49,710 nucleotides of DNA from contig MNCI01005541.1 in assembly GCA_015680685.1 (NCBI GenBank), positions 180,026-229,735 of the forward strand. The letters run 5' to 3'. Made by a program: the position numbers and the translations under genes. The stretch comes from Gnetum montanum (Eukaryota > Streptophyta > Gnetopsida > Gnetales > Gnetaceae). The stretch's first letter is position 1, and each line of letters opens with the position of its first letter. The notes under the pieces are model-generated. The model was not told the DNA's origin. It saw only the letters and a program-made list of their open reading frames with translations, and searched no databases. Positions 1 to 10,640 of the stretch are shown piece by piece.

Positions 1-1518
1 TGGCAAAAACTTAAGCTCTTTCCCATGACACTCGTTGGCCAAGCAAAAGTATGGTATAGATCGTTAAAACCAAATTCGATATGACGTTGGCCAACAATGG
101 TAGAAATATTTAACAAAAGATATCAAACCTATGCAAGAGTGTCAGCCTTGAGGAAACAAATCCAAGGATGGAAACAAGCACAACATCAACCCTTGGACAT
201 GGCCTTAGAAAGATATTATACACTGTTAAATAGCTATTTGGACCATGGGTTTTCCGAGGAAAGGCTAATGTACCACATCATCGATGGGCTTCGTGATGCA
301 ACAAGAGAAACCCTAGGGATGTATGCCCAAGGTCAACTATACGAACTACGAACCCATCAAATCCAAGAGCTTATTAAGTGGGTAGCAAAAGAAGAAGGAG
401 AAATGGCTAGATGGGAGAGTGTTGAAAAACATCAACAGGGCCAAAATCTCAACTTAACAAAGGTCCATGATCATAAAAAGGAGAAATCAACCTATCACAA
501 GGAGAAAGAATCATCTTTGCCAATACAACAATCATTAGAAGAAGTTGAGGCAAAGATCAATAAGATGTTAGAATGGACGTATAAAAAGTGTGAAGAATTT
601 ATTGATATTATTGGAGATAGAGTTTTGACAACCCAAGAAGCAAGACAAAGTATCAGTAGACAATCGGAAAGAAGAGATAAGGAAAATAAGAGCTCAACTA
701 CCAATCATATGTATGAATGCAATATTTTCCTGTACGATCACCCCAATGGCCAATGCCCAATCTTGTCACATTTATATGAGCATTGGGGAAACACGTTACA
801 TCTAGAGTTCATACAGAGATACTGTGTTCGATCACAGTGGCAACAATCCTAGTCATGGGGGAAACCACCCTTAAACTGGAGACACCCTTCATATCATCTG
901 AATCCAAACGCTTATCTAGTTCAACATCCTGTTTCCCCAACTGGGTCAACATACTCTATCTCGCCGTATTATCATTCTCCTCAATACTATCAGCCCATGC
1001 CTTCAACACAACCACCTCCTTGTGTACCTTACACTGCTCCTCCTATTTTTCAACATTCTCATCCTTTCCCTCCTTCTACATCGCCACCAACTATTCCTAA
1101 GGTGTTTGCGCCACATCAACAACCACCGAACGTTACTTGTGCTAATATTTCCAACAGCAGTGAAAGACCTCAGCAACATCAAGGGCGTCCCTTCTTTAGA
1201 AATGACCCTAGGAAGGGACAACATAGTTCCAAGGCCACTGCATCCTCCAACTTAGCACAAGTCCAACCCTGTGGTGCACCCCTATCTTTGAACCCCACAC
1301 CTCATGTTACTTCATTAGGGCCACCAACTCACACTCCAAAAATAATACAGCCCAATGAACACAACCATGGAAGGCATGATCCCAATCCTTGCATACCATC
1401 TAATGGTCTCAAATATCATAGTGGATCAACTCGTTATCCAGGAACTACATCGTATAAATTACCCCACTATGCTTATTATAATCAAGTGTGTGAACCCCAA
1501 TGGGGTAAGTATGACTAG
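1..1518 (+). pseudogene. Element F gag polyprotein, 5'-truncated by window edge, with in-frame stops
   Basis: This is the capsid-type protein of a Ty3/gypsy-like LTR retrotransposon, which would package element RNA in cytoplasmic particles. One frame runs from base 1 to 1518, with stops at 82-84 and 850-852. The first 130 codons fit the Retrotrans_gag pattern: L-F-P-M..G.A..WY..L near the start, then a W..F..RY-like block and an SYLDHGFSEE-type helix. A charged Lys/Glu linker follows. Around 715-760 a degenerate zinc knuckle reads C-x2-F-x3-H-x4-C, where element D has C-x2-C-x3-H-x4-C, so one metal ligand is lost. The tail (853-1518) is rich in Pro, Tyr and Gln. No protease signature follows, unlike the gag-protease frames of elements C and D. 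The start lies outside the window. Confidence 0.8.
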
Positions 1519-2984
1519 GCTTCAATACTTCCAACATGCAAGGATTCTCATTTTCAATTTATTAATCTTTTCCATCCTCAACTGATTAGTTATGGGGGAT
1601 ATCCCCCATTCTAATAACAAGAAGGATTAATAACCACTTTTTATTTTCTTTAATTTTTCAATTTTTGTTTTCCAGTTTTTCATTTTTCAATTTCTTGTTT
1701 TATCTTTTTATCTTTTTATCTCTTTCCATTTTTATAAGTAATATCATCTATGAATAAAACACTCATGTGGATTGTTGTTTGAGGTGTGTTTTATGTTATC
1801 GAGTCTCAAATGATCAGTTATTTGGATAGTGAGCCCATTACACCCACTCATCCACTCTACAAATAAGAGGTTCTATTCGAGGCTACAGTGATATTCTTAA
1901 CATTTTAAAAAACTTAAAATTAATTTTGTGTTCATTGTACCTAGAATGATGAAGGATGGACCAAGAGGAAATGATTAGGGTGTGACATCAAGGGGACTTG
2001 AGGATTCTCTTTGGTGACGTCTGTGGGAGTTATCGTGCAATGTGGTTGTACTAAGATCCTTGTAGATTTAACAAAAAATGGAAGTAATAGTAATCAAAAG
2101 GGCACTTAAAAATCCAATGCTATTCTAGGGGGTCCCACTGGAAAGACATGCATCCATGCCTGAAGGTTGGCGACTTCTCTAGATTCAGTAATCGAAAAAA
2201 AAAGAAGAGAAAAGAAAAAAAGGGAAGTGCTACAAAACAAAAATCACTCCTCCCTTGAATAAAATGCCAAGTGATCGTACACCTTGTTATTATGGTACTC
2301 TCATGATTGTTCATCATGGGATGAAACAATGCGATGTCACTGATTAGAAGAATGGACTTGGTCCTGATCTTGGAACAACGGGTTAAATGACACGTTAATC
2401 ATGCTTTACACGTAGGATTCACTGTGCCCTGGGTTAGTTACCTCATGTCCCAATCTCTATGATCCCTTCTATACTTTGTCCCATCTCACTATTCGTGTAA
2501 TTGTAGCTCGTGTCATGTGTAACATAGAATTCTAACCTCATTCCGGTGATACTTACATGTGTGTGTTTTGTGGAATCAGTGCGGATTACATTTAACCCTT
2601 CTAGTGCCCACAGACACTTTAAGTGTGGTTACACAAGGGAATTATAGGTTGGAACCTGCTTTGGGGAGGATCCACTTGTGTAATCTTTTGTAATCTTCAC
2701 TTATGACATAGCTCACACACACCATTTCTTACCCTCAGTATATTTTTAACGATTTTCTTTTCCTACTACTATCCCTTTGAATAATAACGTTCCTGTGTAC
2801 CATTACATGACCTTTTTCTCTCACTTACCACCCAAGGTCCTCATTGATAAAACCCACAGATCATTATTCATGCCTTCAAAACCATCTAATTACCTAAGAA
2901 CCCCTTCATAATAGCCCAATGTCCTAAGTTACACCGTTGATTTCAAGAAAATCTTTTAAAATTTGGTATTTTATTGTGGTGCCC
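1519..2984 (+). other. Element F conserved 3' non-coding region between gag and internal promoter
   Basis: No convincing coding sequence. The stretch holds short blocks that recur in the same order in elements A, C, D and E. They are: AGGGTGTGACATCAAGGGG near 1979-1997; a box reading GAAAGACATGCATCCATGCC near 2141-2160, equivalent to GAAAGACATGTTACCCATG in the others; and a TTGGGGAGGATCCACTTGT block near 2660-2680. Their retention in old, stop-ridden copies suggests a required RNA function or simply recent common ancestry; the sequence alone cannot separate these. Confidence 0.6.
1592..1609. repeat. Perfect 18-bp palindrome
   Basis: ATGGGGGATATCCCCCAT is a perfect palindrome about 75 bp after the end of element F gag. 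It could form a short hairpin in the element RNA. It is not found at the matching place in C, D, E or A, so it may be private to this copy. Confidence 0.6.
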
Positions 2985-3075
2985 AATGTCACTAGGGCCG
3001 TGATATCACGTACTCGATGTATCATACGCGATATTGCGTCCCATTTACCTATAAATAGGTGACCCCCCTACAACA
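2985..3075 (+). promoter_or_regulatory. Internal LTR-like promoter of element F
   Basis: A TATA box (CTATAAATAG, 3049-3058) is preceded by GTGATATCACG and CGCGATATTGCGTCCC, the same motif type and order seen upstream of the TATA box in the LTRs (6530-6570 in F, 49413-49522 in B). It lies about 480 bp ahead of the accessory gene. The matching place in element C has CCTATAAATATT on the minus strand (23743-23754) with GATAT motifs upstream, and element D keeps a similar block at 30041-30115. I infer a second promoter serving the accessory gene; no transcript evidence is available here. Confidence 0.55.
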
Positions 3076-3228
3076 CTTAGCTTCATTTTGCACACATCAC
3101 GTAGGGGTGTTTTTCAAATTTTTCTCTATGACTTGCGAGTGTGACACCTTTGCTTTTCAACCTCTATCTCGCTCGTTGGTACTCCAATTTTAATTCCGTC
3201 TTAACCTGCTTGAACTTAGAGTGTTCGG

Positions 3229-3246
3229 CTTAGTCGTGGGGGAGGG
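3229..3246 (+). other. Internal polypurine-tract-like motif, element F
   Basis: CTTAGTCGTGGGGGAGGG closely resembles the true PPT next to the F LTR (TTCAGTCGTGGGGGTA, 6495-6510). Counterparts sit after the internal promoter in C (minus, 23545-23562) and D (minus, 29870-29889). It may be a relic of a joined LTR/PPT or a secondary plus-strand priming site; both ideas are inference. Confidence 0.4.
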
Positions 3247-3535
3247 ACACCTACCGAATAGCATCTAACTTTTTTGGAATTTATCATCACCCAAAGGACA
3301 TTATTAAGGGTAATTAGTTATAAATTAAGAATAAAATGTGCCAAAAGATCATTTAATCCTTTAGGTACACCGGGAAATAAAAATTGGAAACCACCTAAGT
3401 AAAACGGACTCATTATTACAATCTTTCAGGCAATATCACATGGAGATTAAAAAAATTAATTAATTAAGGCAAGAAATAAGGTATAACTTAACTTCAAAAA
3501 CAACCTTAGTAACGCTTGACCCCGTGTGATTACAG

Positions 3536-6345
3536 ATGACCCCGAAACATGGACAAAAGGAAGGTCCTGCTCAAGGCAGAAGTAAATGACCTAGGAGAGG
3601 TGGAAGATAAGATCCTATCGGACAACATGCAGAATAGGAGGAGAAATCGTTCAATATTCATCAAGAGGATCCTCCTACTGTATAGTTTAGGCAGGCAGAA
3701 GGAGGAGCTGTTGCAGTGCCTAAATAGGGACAACATCTCACGTTGCCTCAAGATTGTGTTTAGGCCATCCACGAAAAGTCCACATTTGCTACGGTGATTG
3801 TGGAATTAAACTTTGAATCTTTTACAGAGTTCACTCTTGAGGCTATTAGGGATCACCTCAAAGGGTCTCCCTTATGGCCTACCCTCTCTAAAAGCGGTGC
3901 CTGGTACTTAGGGGAGACATACCAATTCTGGCACAATAGGGAACAAGGCACCACTATCAATATTTGTGGTGTGATAGTTGATTTCTCTACATAGGACATT
4001 TTGGAAGTGTTAAACCTTCCAAATACAGAGCCAAAGGTTGCTCAGTTATCCACCTGTTTTGACCCCGATGTGCAACGGGATTAGTTGGAAAGGGCATATA
4101 GCAGAGATAAAACATTTGGTGAGTTGATGACGGAGGAGAGGATCTACTTCAAAATTAGAACTTATCACCTCTTCCCCACGAAGGGCTTAAAAAGAATATC
4201 AACGTATGTGGCTAGAGGATGTGCAATGTTGATGGGAAAGGTTAATGCTAACCTGTCTCATCTATATTTAACGGAGATCCTGAGGCGATTTAAGGAACGA
4301 AAGACAAGGAAGCTTGCCTTACCTTTCCCTTATCTTATCAGGAAGCTGTGCCAACATGCTAGTATCAGAGGATACACTAATGATGTCCTCTGAAAAGCCA
4401 AGATTGCTTCATATGCTGAATTGTTAAAGTCGCCAACTCCAAGGAAAATCACTGGCGAGACGCTAGGACCAGAAGAAGAAGAAGAACAAATGACTGGACC
4501 AACTACAACTCAACTTGCAGGACCCAGCCAACCTCCAAGTACAGGACCCAGCCAACCTCCAAGTACAGGACCCAGCCAACAACAGGAAGCGGGGCCCAAC
4601 ACAGGCCAAGATTAGTCACCGCCGCAAGACAACAGACCATTGATGAGCCATCTCAGGGCCGTCGCTGAGATGGTCAGTTGGGAAAGTCGTGATGAATCAA
4701 ATCTCTTCCGCATCATTGATGATGTCATTCAGCCTACTATTTCTTTGGATTGCACAAGGGGTGAAGTGTCTATTTATATAGGAGGAGGGGAAAGTGTTTG
4801 GTCACAACAGATCTCGGGACACGCGACATCTTTCCAAGTGTAATTAGAAACTGGTGAAGGGGCCACTGTGGTGGTCATGCAACACCAGGATGCCGTAGGA
4901 GCCATAGACGTGGTCGCAGACCACATCAAAGAATCATTCAATATACCTGTTGTACCACCAGCAGATCTCACAGGAGCACGGGATGCTCAAACTTTGACCG
5001 AAACCTCAATGACTCCTACGGAACATGAGGATGCGCTTGATCGATTGCTACAAACAGGAAAAGTAATGATGTCCCTATTTGACATCCCTCAAGATGTTAC
5101 GACAATTCAGTTAGACCTCATTTCCACGAAGAGGAAGTTGGTCTTAACAAAAGTGAGGGTCGAGCATGCTGAAGTAGAAGTGCAGAAATTACAAGAGCAG
5201 CTCGTAGCCCTACAAGCAGCACAGCGGGACCCTTTGCAATTTGTTCCCGTAGATCAGCTAGATAATTTTAGAACTGAGCAACTAACCAAGCTATTAACGA
5301 AGAATAAAAAGGTGGCTAAAGAAAAAGAGAAGGTTATTTGGGATGCCTCTGCAACACAGACACAAACTCATGCGCATCTCAAAGCACTCAATGCCTTACA
5401 GGAGGAAAATAAACAACTTGTTGCCGACAACCTTCGGTTGACCTCTATGGAAAAGCAAAAGAATGTTCTTGAAGAACACTTCCATCAGTTATGAGAACAA
5501 TTCATCTAGGTCAACCAAGACATAAGTTGTTTAGCCAGGGAGAATAGAACCCTCTCAATGGAGGAGGTACACGCAATTCGTCAAAAGATAGCTATTGAAA
5601 TAAGCGCGTGGAAAAATAAAGCTAAATAGCATGAAAAGCTAAAGGAGCACTTCCGAGATTAGGTGGGAATGTACAAACAGATCCTTGAGAAGGATATCCA
5701 TATGGCCAAGGCCCACATCAACGCTATCAGTGCTCAATACACTGACTGGCAGGCCATATTGGACATATATGCCTTTGCCTACCAAGTGGAAGTTAAGAAC
5801 CGGGACCTGCAGATTCAGGATCTGACAGAATACATGGAGTTGGAAAACCTGCAGTATGCCAACCTTACCATGTTAACAGCAGGGCACCCGAGGACAGAGC
5901 TCGAGTAGCAGGTAGCTACCACCTATGTCAAATACAAAGTAGAATTTGCAGAACGCAATAAGTTATTGAAAAAATTAGAGATCACAACTTTTGAACTTGA
6001 GGTGGTGAAAGCAAGCTACCAAGGCCAAAAAGGTATCACAGTAGAGTTGGCTCGACGACTAGCGCATTTCCAAGAATACAAAGATAAAGCCAGAGCCTAC
6101 GAAGAGGAACGACGGGTATTTGGGCTTGGTATGTCAAGGCCAATCAAATGTTTCCGCAACTACCCTATCTGTGGGAAGTGTCAACTCCGTCAAACATCAG
6201 AACATTAGCATGGATGACACAAGACCCTCAGACCAAAGAGGAGAAGCTCCAGGCCATACTCCAACGCCATCAAGTCTCAAAACCTAGAGCACAAGACAAA
6301 GGGAAAGCACCAATGGAGGAGCCACCGCCACCAAGAACTACATGA
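3536..6345 (+). pseudogene. Accessory gene of element F: transposon-protein-like domain plus coiled coil, broken
   Basis: About 930 codons in one frame from ATG 3536 to about 6120, interrupted by many stops; a frameshift there moves the C-terminus to the frame ending in PPPPRTT and TGA at 6343-6345. The start is chosen by alignment with element C, where GATTACAA-ATG-GCCCC matches GATTACAG-ATG-ACCCC here. Domains: a region (about 3794-4380) with TYHLFPTKG...RISTYVARG and LPFPYLIRKLC signatures, resembling the Pfam 'putative plant transposon protein' family (Transposase_32/ATHILA ORF1 type); a Pro/Gln linker with three GPSQPPST-like repeats; then long heptad-rich coiled coil (about 5030-6120). 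No membrane segment is visible, so it does not look env-like although it occupies the env-like position of Athila-type elements. Function unknown. Confidence 0.65.
4519..4580 (+). repeat. 24-bp in-frame tandem repeat in accessory gene linker
   Basis: Period 24, two full copies and a partial third, starting at 4519, 4543 and 4567, each beginning AGGACCCAGCCAACCTCC. It encodes a GPSQPPST octapeptide. The copies are identical, so expansion is recent relative to the stop codons around it or was slippage-driven. Confidence 0.9.
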
Positions 6346-6494
6346 GTTCCACAAATTTTGTAGTTGTAGCACATTCTTTGTGTTGTGTTTTTATTTATTT
6401 TTCATTCCACACTTCAACATAATCCCATTTTTACCATCCAATAATCCCATACCTATCCACTGTGTAATCGCTGTAACTCAAGGACGAGTTTTCA

Positions 6495-6510
6495 TTCAGT
6501 CGTGGGGGTA
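6495..6510 (+). other. Polypurine tract of element F
   Basis: TTCAGTCGTGGGGGTA lies immediately before the LTR start TGATGAG at 6511. Elements A, B and E have the reverse complement of close variants directly beside their LTRs. This is the expected plus-strand primer site and fixes F as plus-oriented, with this LTR as its 3' LTR. Confidence 0.85.
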
Positions 6511-7289
6511 TGATGAGTCATCATTTGGGCGACCACGATATCGCGTCCTATCTCCTCATCTATAAATAAGAGGTAGACAAATGAGTTTAAAAAAGTCAGT
6601 TTTGAGTTAGTTTTGATTTTAGTTTGCATTTTTCCTCTCAACCCTTTTCCTCTCAGTGTATGCCCGTAGTGTGGTGATTGTAATTGTACGGCATCCTTTA
6701 TTCGAATGTGACGTACTTGGACACACACATGACCGGAAATAAAGATTGAGATTACTTCATCATTGCAGCATTCACTTAGTTTAATCATTTAATTAATTTT
6801 TATTTACTGCTTTCCTAGTTAATCTCTTCTCACCCTTAAACTCATGTTAAAACGCACAATGAGTACGACTTGATTACGAGCACTTAAGTGTGACTACTTG
6901 GTAACCCAGTAGCGTACCTAGGATCTGCGCTTGGTAATCCTAGTGGTAGTCATGCACGAAGTCCAAGGTGTGTATGGATAATCAAGGAACAGATGCTCAT
7001 CGTACTTAGGCTAGTTTAGATTCTCTCACCCTCTCTCCCCTAGATTAGTGAATATTACTTCTCATTGCCTTTAGGAGTAGCGTTAGATTAGAAACCACAT
7101 CATACACCTCACTCTGGACTAAACCATACGTGACAAAGCTAATACTAGTCCAGGTGGGAAGACAGTGAACTGCAACCTAAGGCTAACTGTCTAGATGTCA
7201 CAACTAGTTCGTCTACAGAGTTCGACTGGATCGCTCGTGTAACACTTGTATTCGTATGGTTGAGTGTAGGGGCACCTCGCCACTCATTA
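6511..7289 (+). mobile_element. 3' LTR of element F
   Basis: Begins TGATGAG after the PPT and ends ...CGCCACTCATTA, a mutated form of the CTCATCA end seen as TGATGAG on the opposite strand in B (48693). Length about 779 bp. The TATA box TATAAATAAG is at 6561-6570, only about 50 bp from the LTR start, so U3 is very short and R-U5 long. A CGATATCGCGTCC motif lies between them. The middle contains the repeated 'CTTGGTAATCCTAG'-type sequence shared by all LTRs of this family. The 5' LTR is outside the window. Confidence 0.85.
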
Positions 7290-7936
7290 GCTTGGTAATC
7301 CTAGGAGTTAACTGCTAGTTATGCCCAGTAGCAAGATCACTTGGAAATCTATATTATTCATGTATATATCCAAGAACATGGTAGAAGGTTACTGAATGGA
7401 CACTTGTCTAGTTTGAGATTTATTTCTTTATTATTAGTTAATTGGACATTTATACTTAATTTGATTATTTTATATAGAATTCAAATCATGGTTACATAAA
7501 ATCATTTATCATTTTTCCTCAACTAGATTTAACCATATGAGTTAAAAAGGTTACTACACATCTCATTTGAAAGACAACAACATGTGATCGCCCAACAAGA
7601 CTAAATGCTATTGCTAGTCAATCCATGGATTATGGCATCATCTACCACAACACTTGTAGATTGCATGGTTAAGCATTAGGCATACTTTCCACTCATCAAC
7701 TTGTATGTATTTTTGTCAAAAATAAATATAATTTCAAAATATAATTAAAATCTAAACATAAAATATCAATGAACTCACATGAAGATCTTATTTTCCCTTC
7801 ATCGTCGGGGATTGTTTTAATGCTAGGGGTGATGATGTGTAGAGGGTTGTGGGGCCTAAAACATTTTTTTTAATAACATTTACCCTTAAGACATATTATC
7901 CAATTACAACATTAACAAGGGAGTGGAGGTAGCAAG
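7290..7936. other. AT-rich intergenic stretch, mostly unrecognised
   Basis: The first 60 bases (CTTGGTAATCCTAG... near 7292) resemble an interior part of the F LTR at about 6930 and may be an LTR scrap. The rest shows no gene, RNA gene or repeat that I recognise. Confidence 0.4.
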
Positions 7937-8060
7937 TGTTAAAACTTGAAATAATTGAAACATAAGTACACCCCAATATATATAGTCCAATTAGATCTTT
8001 ATAACTCAACATTGCCTACCAAAATCGAGTCCATAACTTGGAGCTTCTAACAAGGTTAGT
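7937..8060 (-). mobile_element. tRNA-derived SINE copy, minus strand
   Basis: Read on the minus strand it matches the SINE at 8222-8376: a degenerate B-box region (GGACTCGATTTTGGTAGGCAATG), then a shared body containing CTAATTGGACTATATAT and a tail near TTTTAACACTTGC. The A-box end is degenerate. It faces the plus-strand copy about 160 bp away, forming an imperfect inverted pair. Confidence 0.6.
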
Positions 8061-8221
8061 ACATACATCAAGAAAAACCATAAATAAAAATATAAAAAGT
8101 ATTAGGAAATAGAAGATTATGTAAGTAAGTTAAGGAAATATATGTTCTATTATAATTTGGTGAAAATAAAAATATTTACAATGCTAAGCAAACAATCATA
8201 GTCACATGTATTGGAATATAT

Positions 8222-8376
8222 AATGAGGTGTTAGCCTAGTGGTGAGACTCTTAATTTTAAACCTCCAAGTGGTGGGTTTGATTTTGGTAGGCAATGCTGG
8301 GTTAAAAAATACTAATTGGACTATATATCTTGGGATGTACCTATATTGCAATTATTTCTAGGTTCCAACACCTGCA
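8222..8376 (+). mobile_element. tRNA-derived SINE copy, plus strand
   Basis: TTAGCCTAGTGGTGAGAC fits an RNA polymerase III A box and GGTGGGTTTGATTTTGG fits a B box, about 30 bp apart, as in tRNA-headed SINEs. The body (CTAATTGGACTATATATCT) and tail (GGTTCCAACACC) recur in the minus-strand copies at 7937-8060 and 16975-17303. No true tRNA fold is complete, so it is not a tRNA gene. Confidence 0.65.
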
Positions 8377-8469
8377 TGTAACTAAACAAATTAGGATAGC
8401 AAGAAAATGAACATAAAATACAAAATTTGTTGAATAAACAATCAAAGATTCAAATCCACACAAGGCTAA

Positions 8470-9330
8470 AATACTAATGAAAAGAGGTGAAAGAGGGTTT
8501 CTAGATCATGGATGTGATAAAGATCCACCCCAAGGATGTAAATAGACATTGAGATAACAACAACAATAACAACTTCAATGTTAGCCACTGCTTTGCTAGC
8601 AATAATAGCTCCACCAACTAAACTAATGACCATAGCCAAAGGAGTAGGACCTAGCATAGATCAAACACAAGCACTTGTTGGTACATCATATATGTACCAT
8701 TCCACCATGAGCCATGTTAGAGGGATTACACAAGGGGTAAGATGGAGGAGTTGTAACCTATTTAAAGTCTTTTTGATCTCTTGAGGTCAAACCCAACAAC
8801 TAGAGAGATTTTAGCCATATTATCTAAAGACTAGTCAACCATTTTTAGAAATGTGACATCATTCAAAGTGATGCTTGAGGAATGAAGTGGTGCAACCATG
8901 GTTTCCCTTATATATGAAACAGGAGGAGGTTGCTTGCATAGTAGCTACATATTTAAGTGATTTGTTGAACATCCTTGTGACATCAACTTCATACTTTGGT
9001 TGCCAAACAAGACATTGTGATGTTCATAGGGAAGTAAAAAAGGCTAGAATAGTAAAATGAAGCTAGAGCTATTAGACAAATGATAGTAGAGAAAGATGAA
9101 AAATTCTTAGATAGGTTGGTAAACATAAGGTAGGTACTAGCTAAAACATTTGACATTTCTGACCTTACCACCTTCTAATCTAAGTTGCTAACCATTAAGG
9201 AGAAGTTAGCATTTGTTGACATACTAAGCCAACAAAGTGAAGTTGAAGTGCTTTGAGCAAAGCAAGATTGAAATAGGATAGAACAATGGAGAAAGTACCA
9301 CCCAGGGATTTCAATCCAATCATCGGTACC
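8470..9330 (+). pseudogene. Diverged relic of the element accessory gene
   Basis: Short plus-strand translated blocks parallel the accessory protein of element F in the same order. A CNLFKV block near 8752 matches SNLFRI in F. A block beginning EEVACIV near 8922 matches the DAVGAID region. The block near 9110-9260 (DRL...FDIS..TT...KLLTIKEKL...EVEVL) matches DRLLQTGK...FDIPQDVTT...KRKLV...EVEV. Frames shift and stops are frequent. The match is by eye and weak, so an unrelated coiled-coil-like sequence cannot be excluded. Confidence 0.4.
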
Positions 9331-9534
9331 TAACATCATTTGATAAAGCTTCAAGAAAAGTTTAGTGCTTCAACCAAGTGCATTACATTAGAAGGTTTTA
9401 AATAGTTTAAGTTGGAGCATATGCAAGCCTTTATGTAGAAGATGTTCATACAAAAGGAATAAATGACATTTGCTTAATTACATCATTGGGTTGAACCGTA
9501 TGCCCTTAAGAAAGTCATCATGGTCTAAAAAAAA

Positions 9535-10640
9535 TAGTCAAAAAATTTGAATTTTTGAATACCACAAGTTGTGGTATATTCATCATGGGTTGTGATAAAT
9601 TTACCTTACCTAAATTTTGAACAATGAGGTAACCATGGGTCATTGTTGACAATTTTGATCAACCATGAGTTAACCACAAGTCATGGTACTTCACCACAAT
9701 CGGACCATGGGTTGTGGTCTGTGAAAATAATATCTTTACAATCCTACAAATTGTGGTAAACTTGTAGTTTGAATACCTATAATACCACGACTTGTGTATG
9801 AGTCTTGGTCAAATTGAAATTCTTAAAAATCTTGAGATTAGGTTTGAGAAAGACTTGATTCAATGGAGTTGCCTTGAGCTCCTAAATTTCCTAGGATGTT
9901 GAATTAATCTAAATGTATTAATTTTGTAGGAGAATTGATTGATTCCACTTCAATGATCATTGATCTTCCAAACTAAAGGTAGAACTTATTCTACAATGAA
10001 TTTGGCAATAATTCTTTGATGAAATTTTTGATAACGAATAGAATATGGGATAAATTGAAAAATTGTAGATGAGAGAAATGGTAATTTTTGATGATTGTTT
10101 GATGATAAATAAAATTGATGAATAAGATAGTTGATAATTAAAAATTGATGAAATGATGATAATCAATAGAGTGTGGAATGTGGATGAACTTAAAAATTTT
10201 GTAACTCAATCTTTCTTACTATTGAAGCATCATTACAAACATATTTTGCCCACATATTTATAGCCAAGTGATGGGGCTCAATGGTATATGATGGGACAAA
10301 GCTATTTTCATGAAAATTGGGCTAGAAAATGAAGGGACTTAAGAGATTAGGGTGATTATTTGATTACATTCATTTGTCAATCTTTTAATAAAAGAAAATA
10401 AATTGGAATTTCCTAACTTGTCCTATGTGGCATAATAATTTAAATAAACTTACATGGCTTTGGTCCCTATTTTACCAAAGAGCTAATTTGTCTTATCTTG
10501 AAACTTGATTTTTGACTTCATGCTTTTACTTGATTTTGCTACATTTCCATATATAAATATGACCTTATATTACCTTGAATTCAGGGTTGTTGAATTCATT
10601 TCATTGTCTTATATGTAATCCACAATATGGGCAAGTAGAG
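9535..10640 (-). mobile_element. Decayed copia-type LTR, minus strand
   Basis: Read on the minus strand it has a TATA box (CTATAAATATGTGGGC, about 10252-10267), then ATCA-rich sequence, then many short motifs related to ACCACAAGTTGTGGT (9550-9800). The same order of TATAAGTATGTGGT, ATCA-rich DNA and 'accacaa/ttgtggt' motifs occurs on the plus strand at 39990-40735, ahead of a copia gag. Ends are not defined and no PBS is recognised beside it. Confidence 0.4.

Noticed and set aside
3549-3797. 82-codon frame MDKRKVLL... as the accessory gene start
   Set aside because: It is in a different frame from the rest of the gene; ATG 3536 aligns with the start in element C and shares the downstream frame.
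3536-6345. Env-like gene
   Set aside because: Its position beside the PPT fits, but no signal peptide or membrane segment is visible; the product looks like a soluble coiled-coil protein.
8222-8290. tRNA gene
   Set aside because: A and B boxes are present but no complete cloverleaf or anticodon arm can be drawn, and related copies occur as dispersed repeats.
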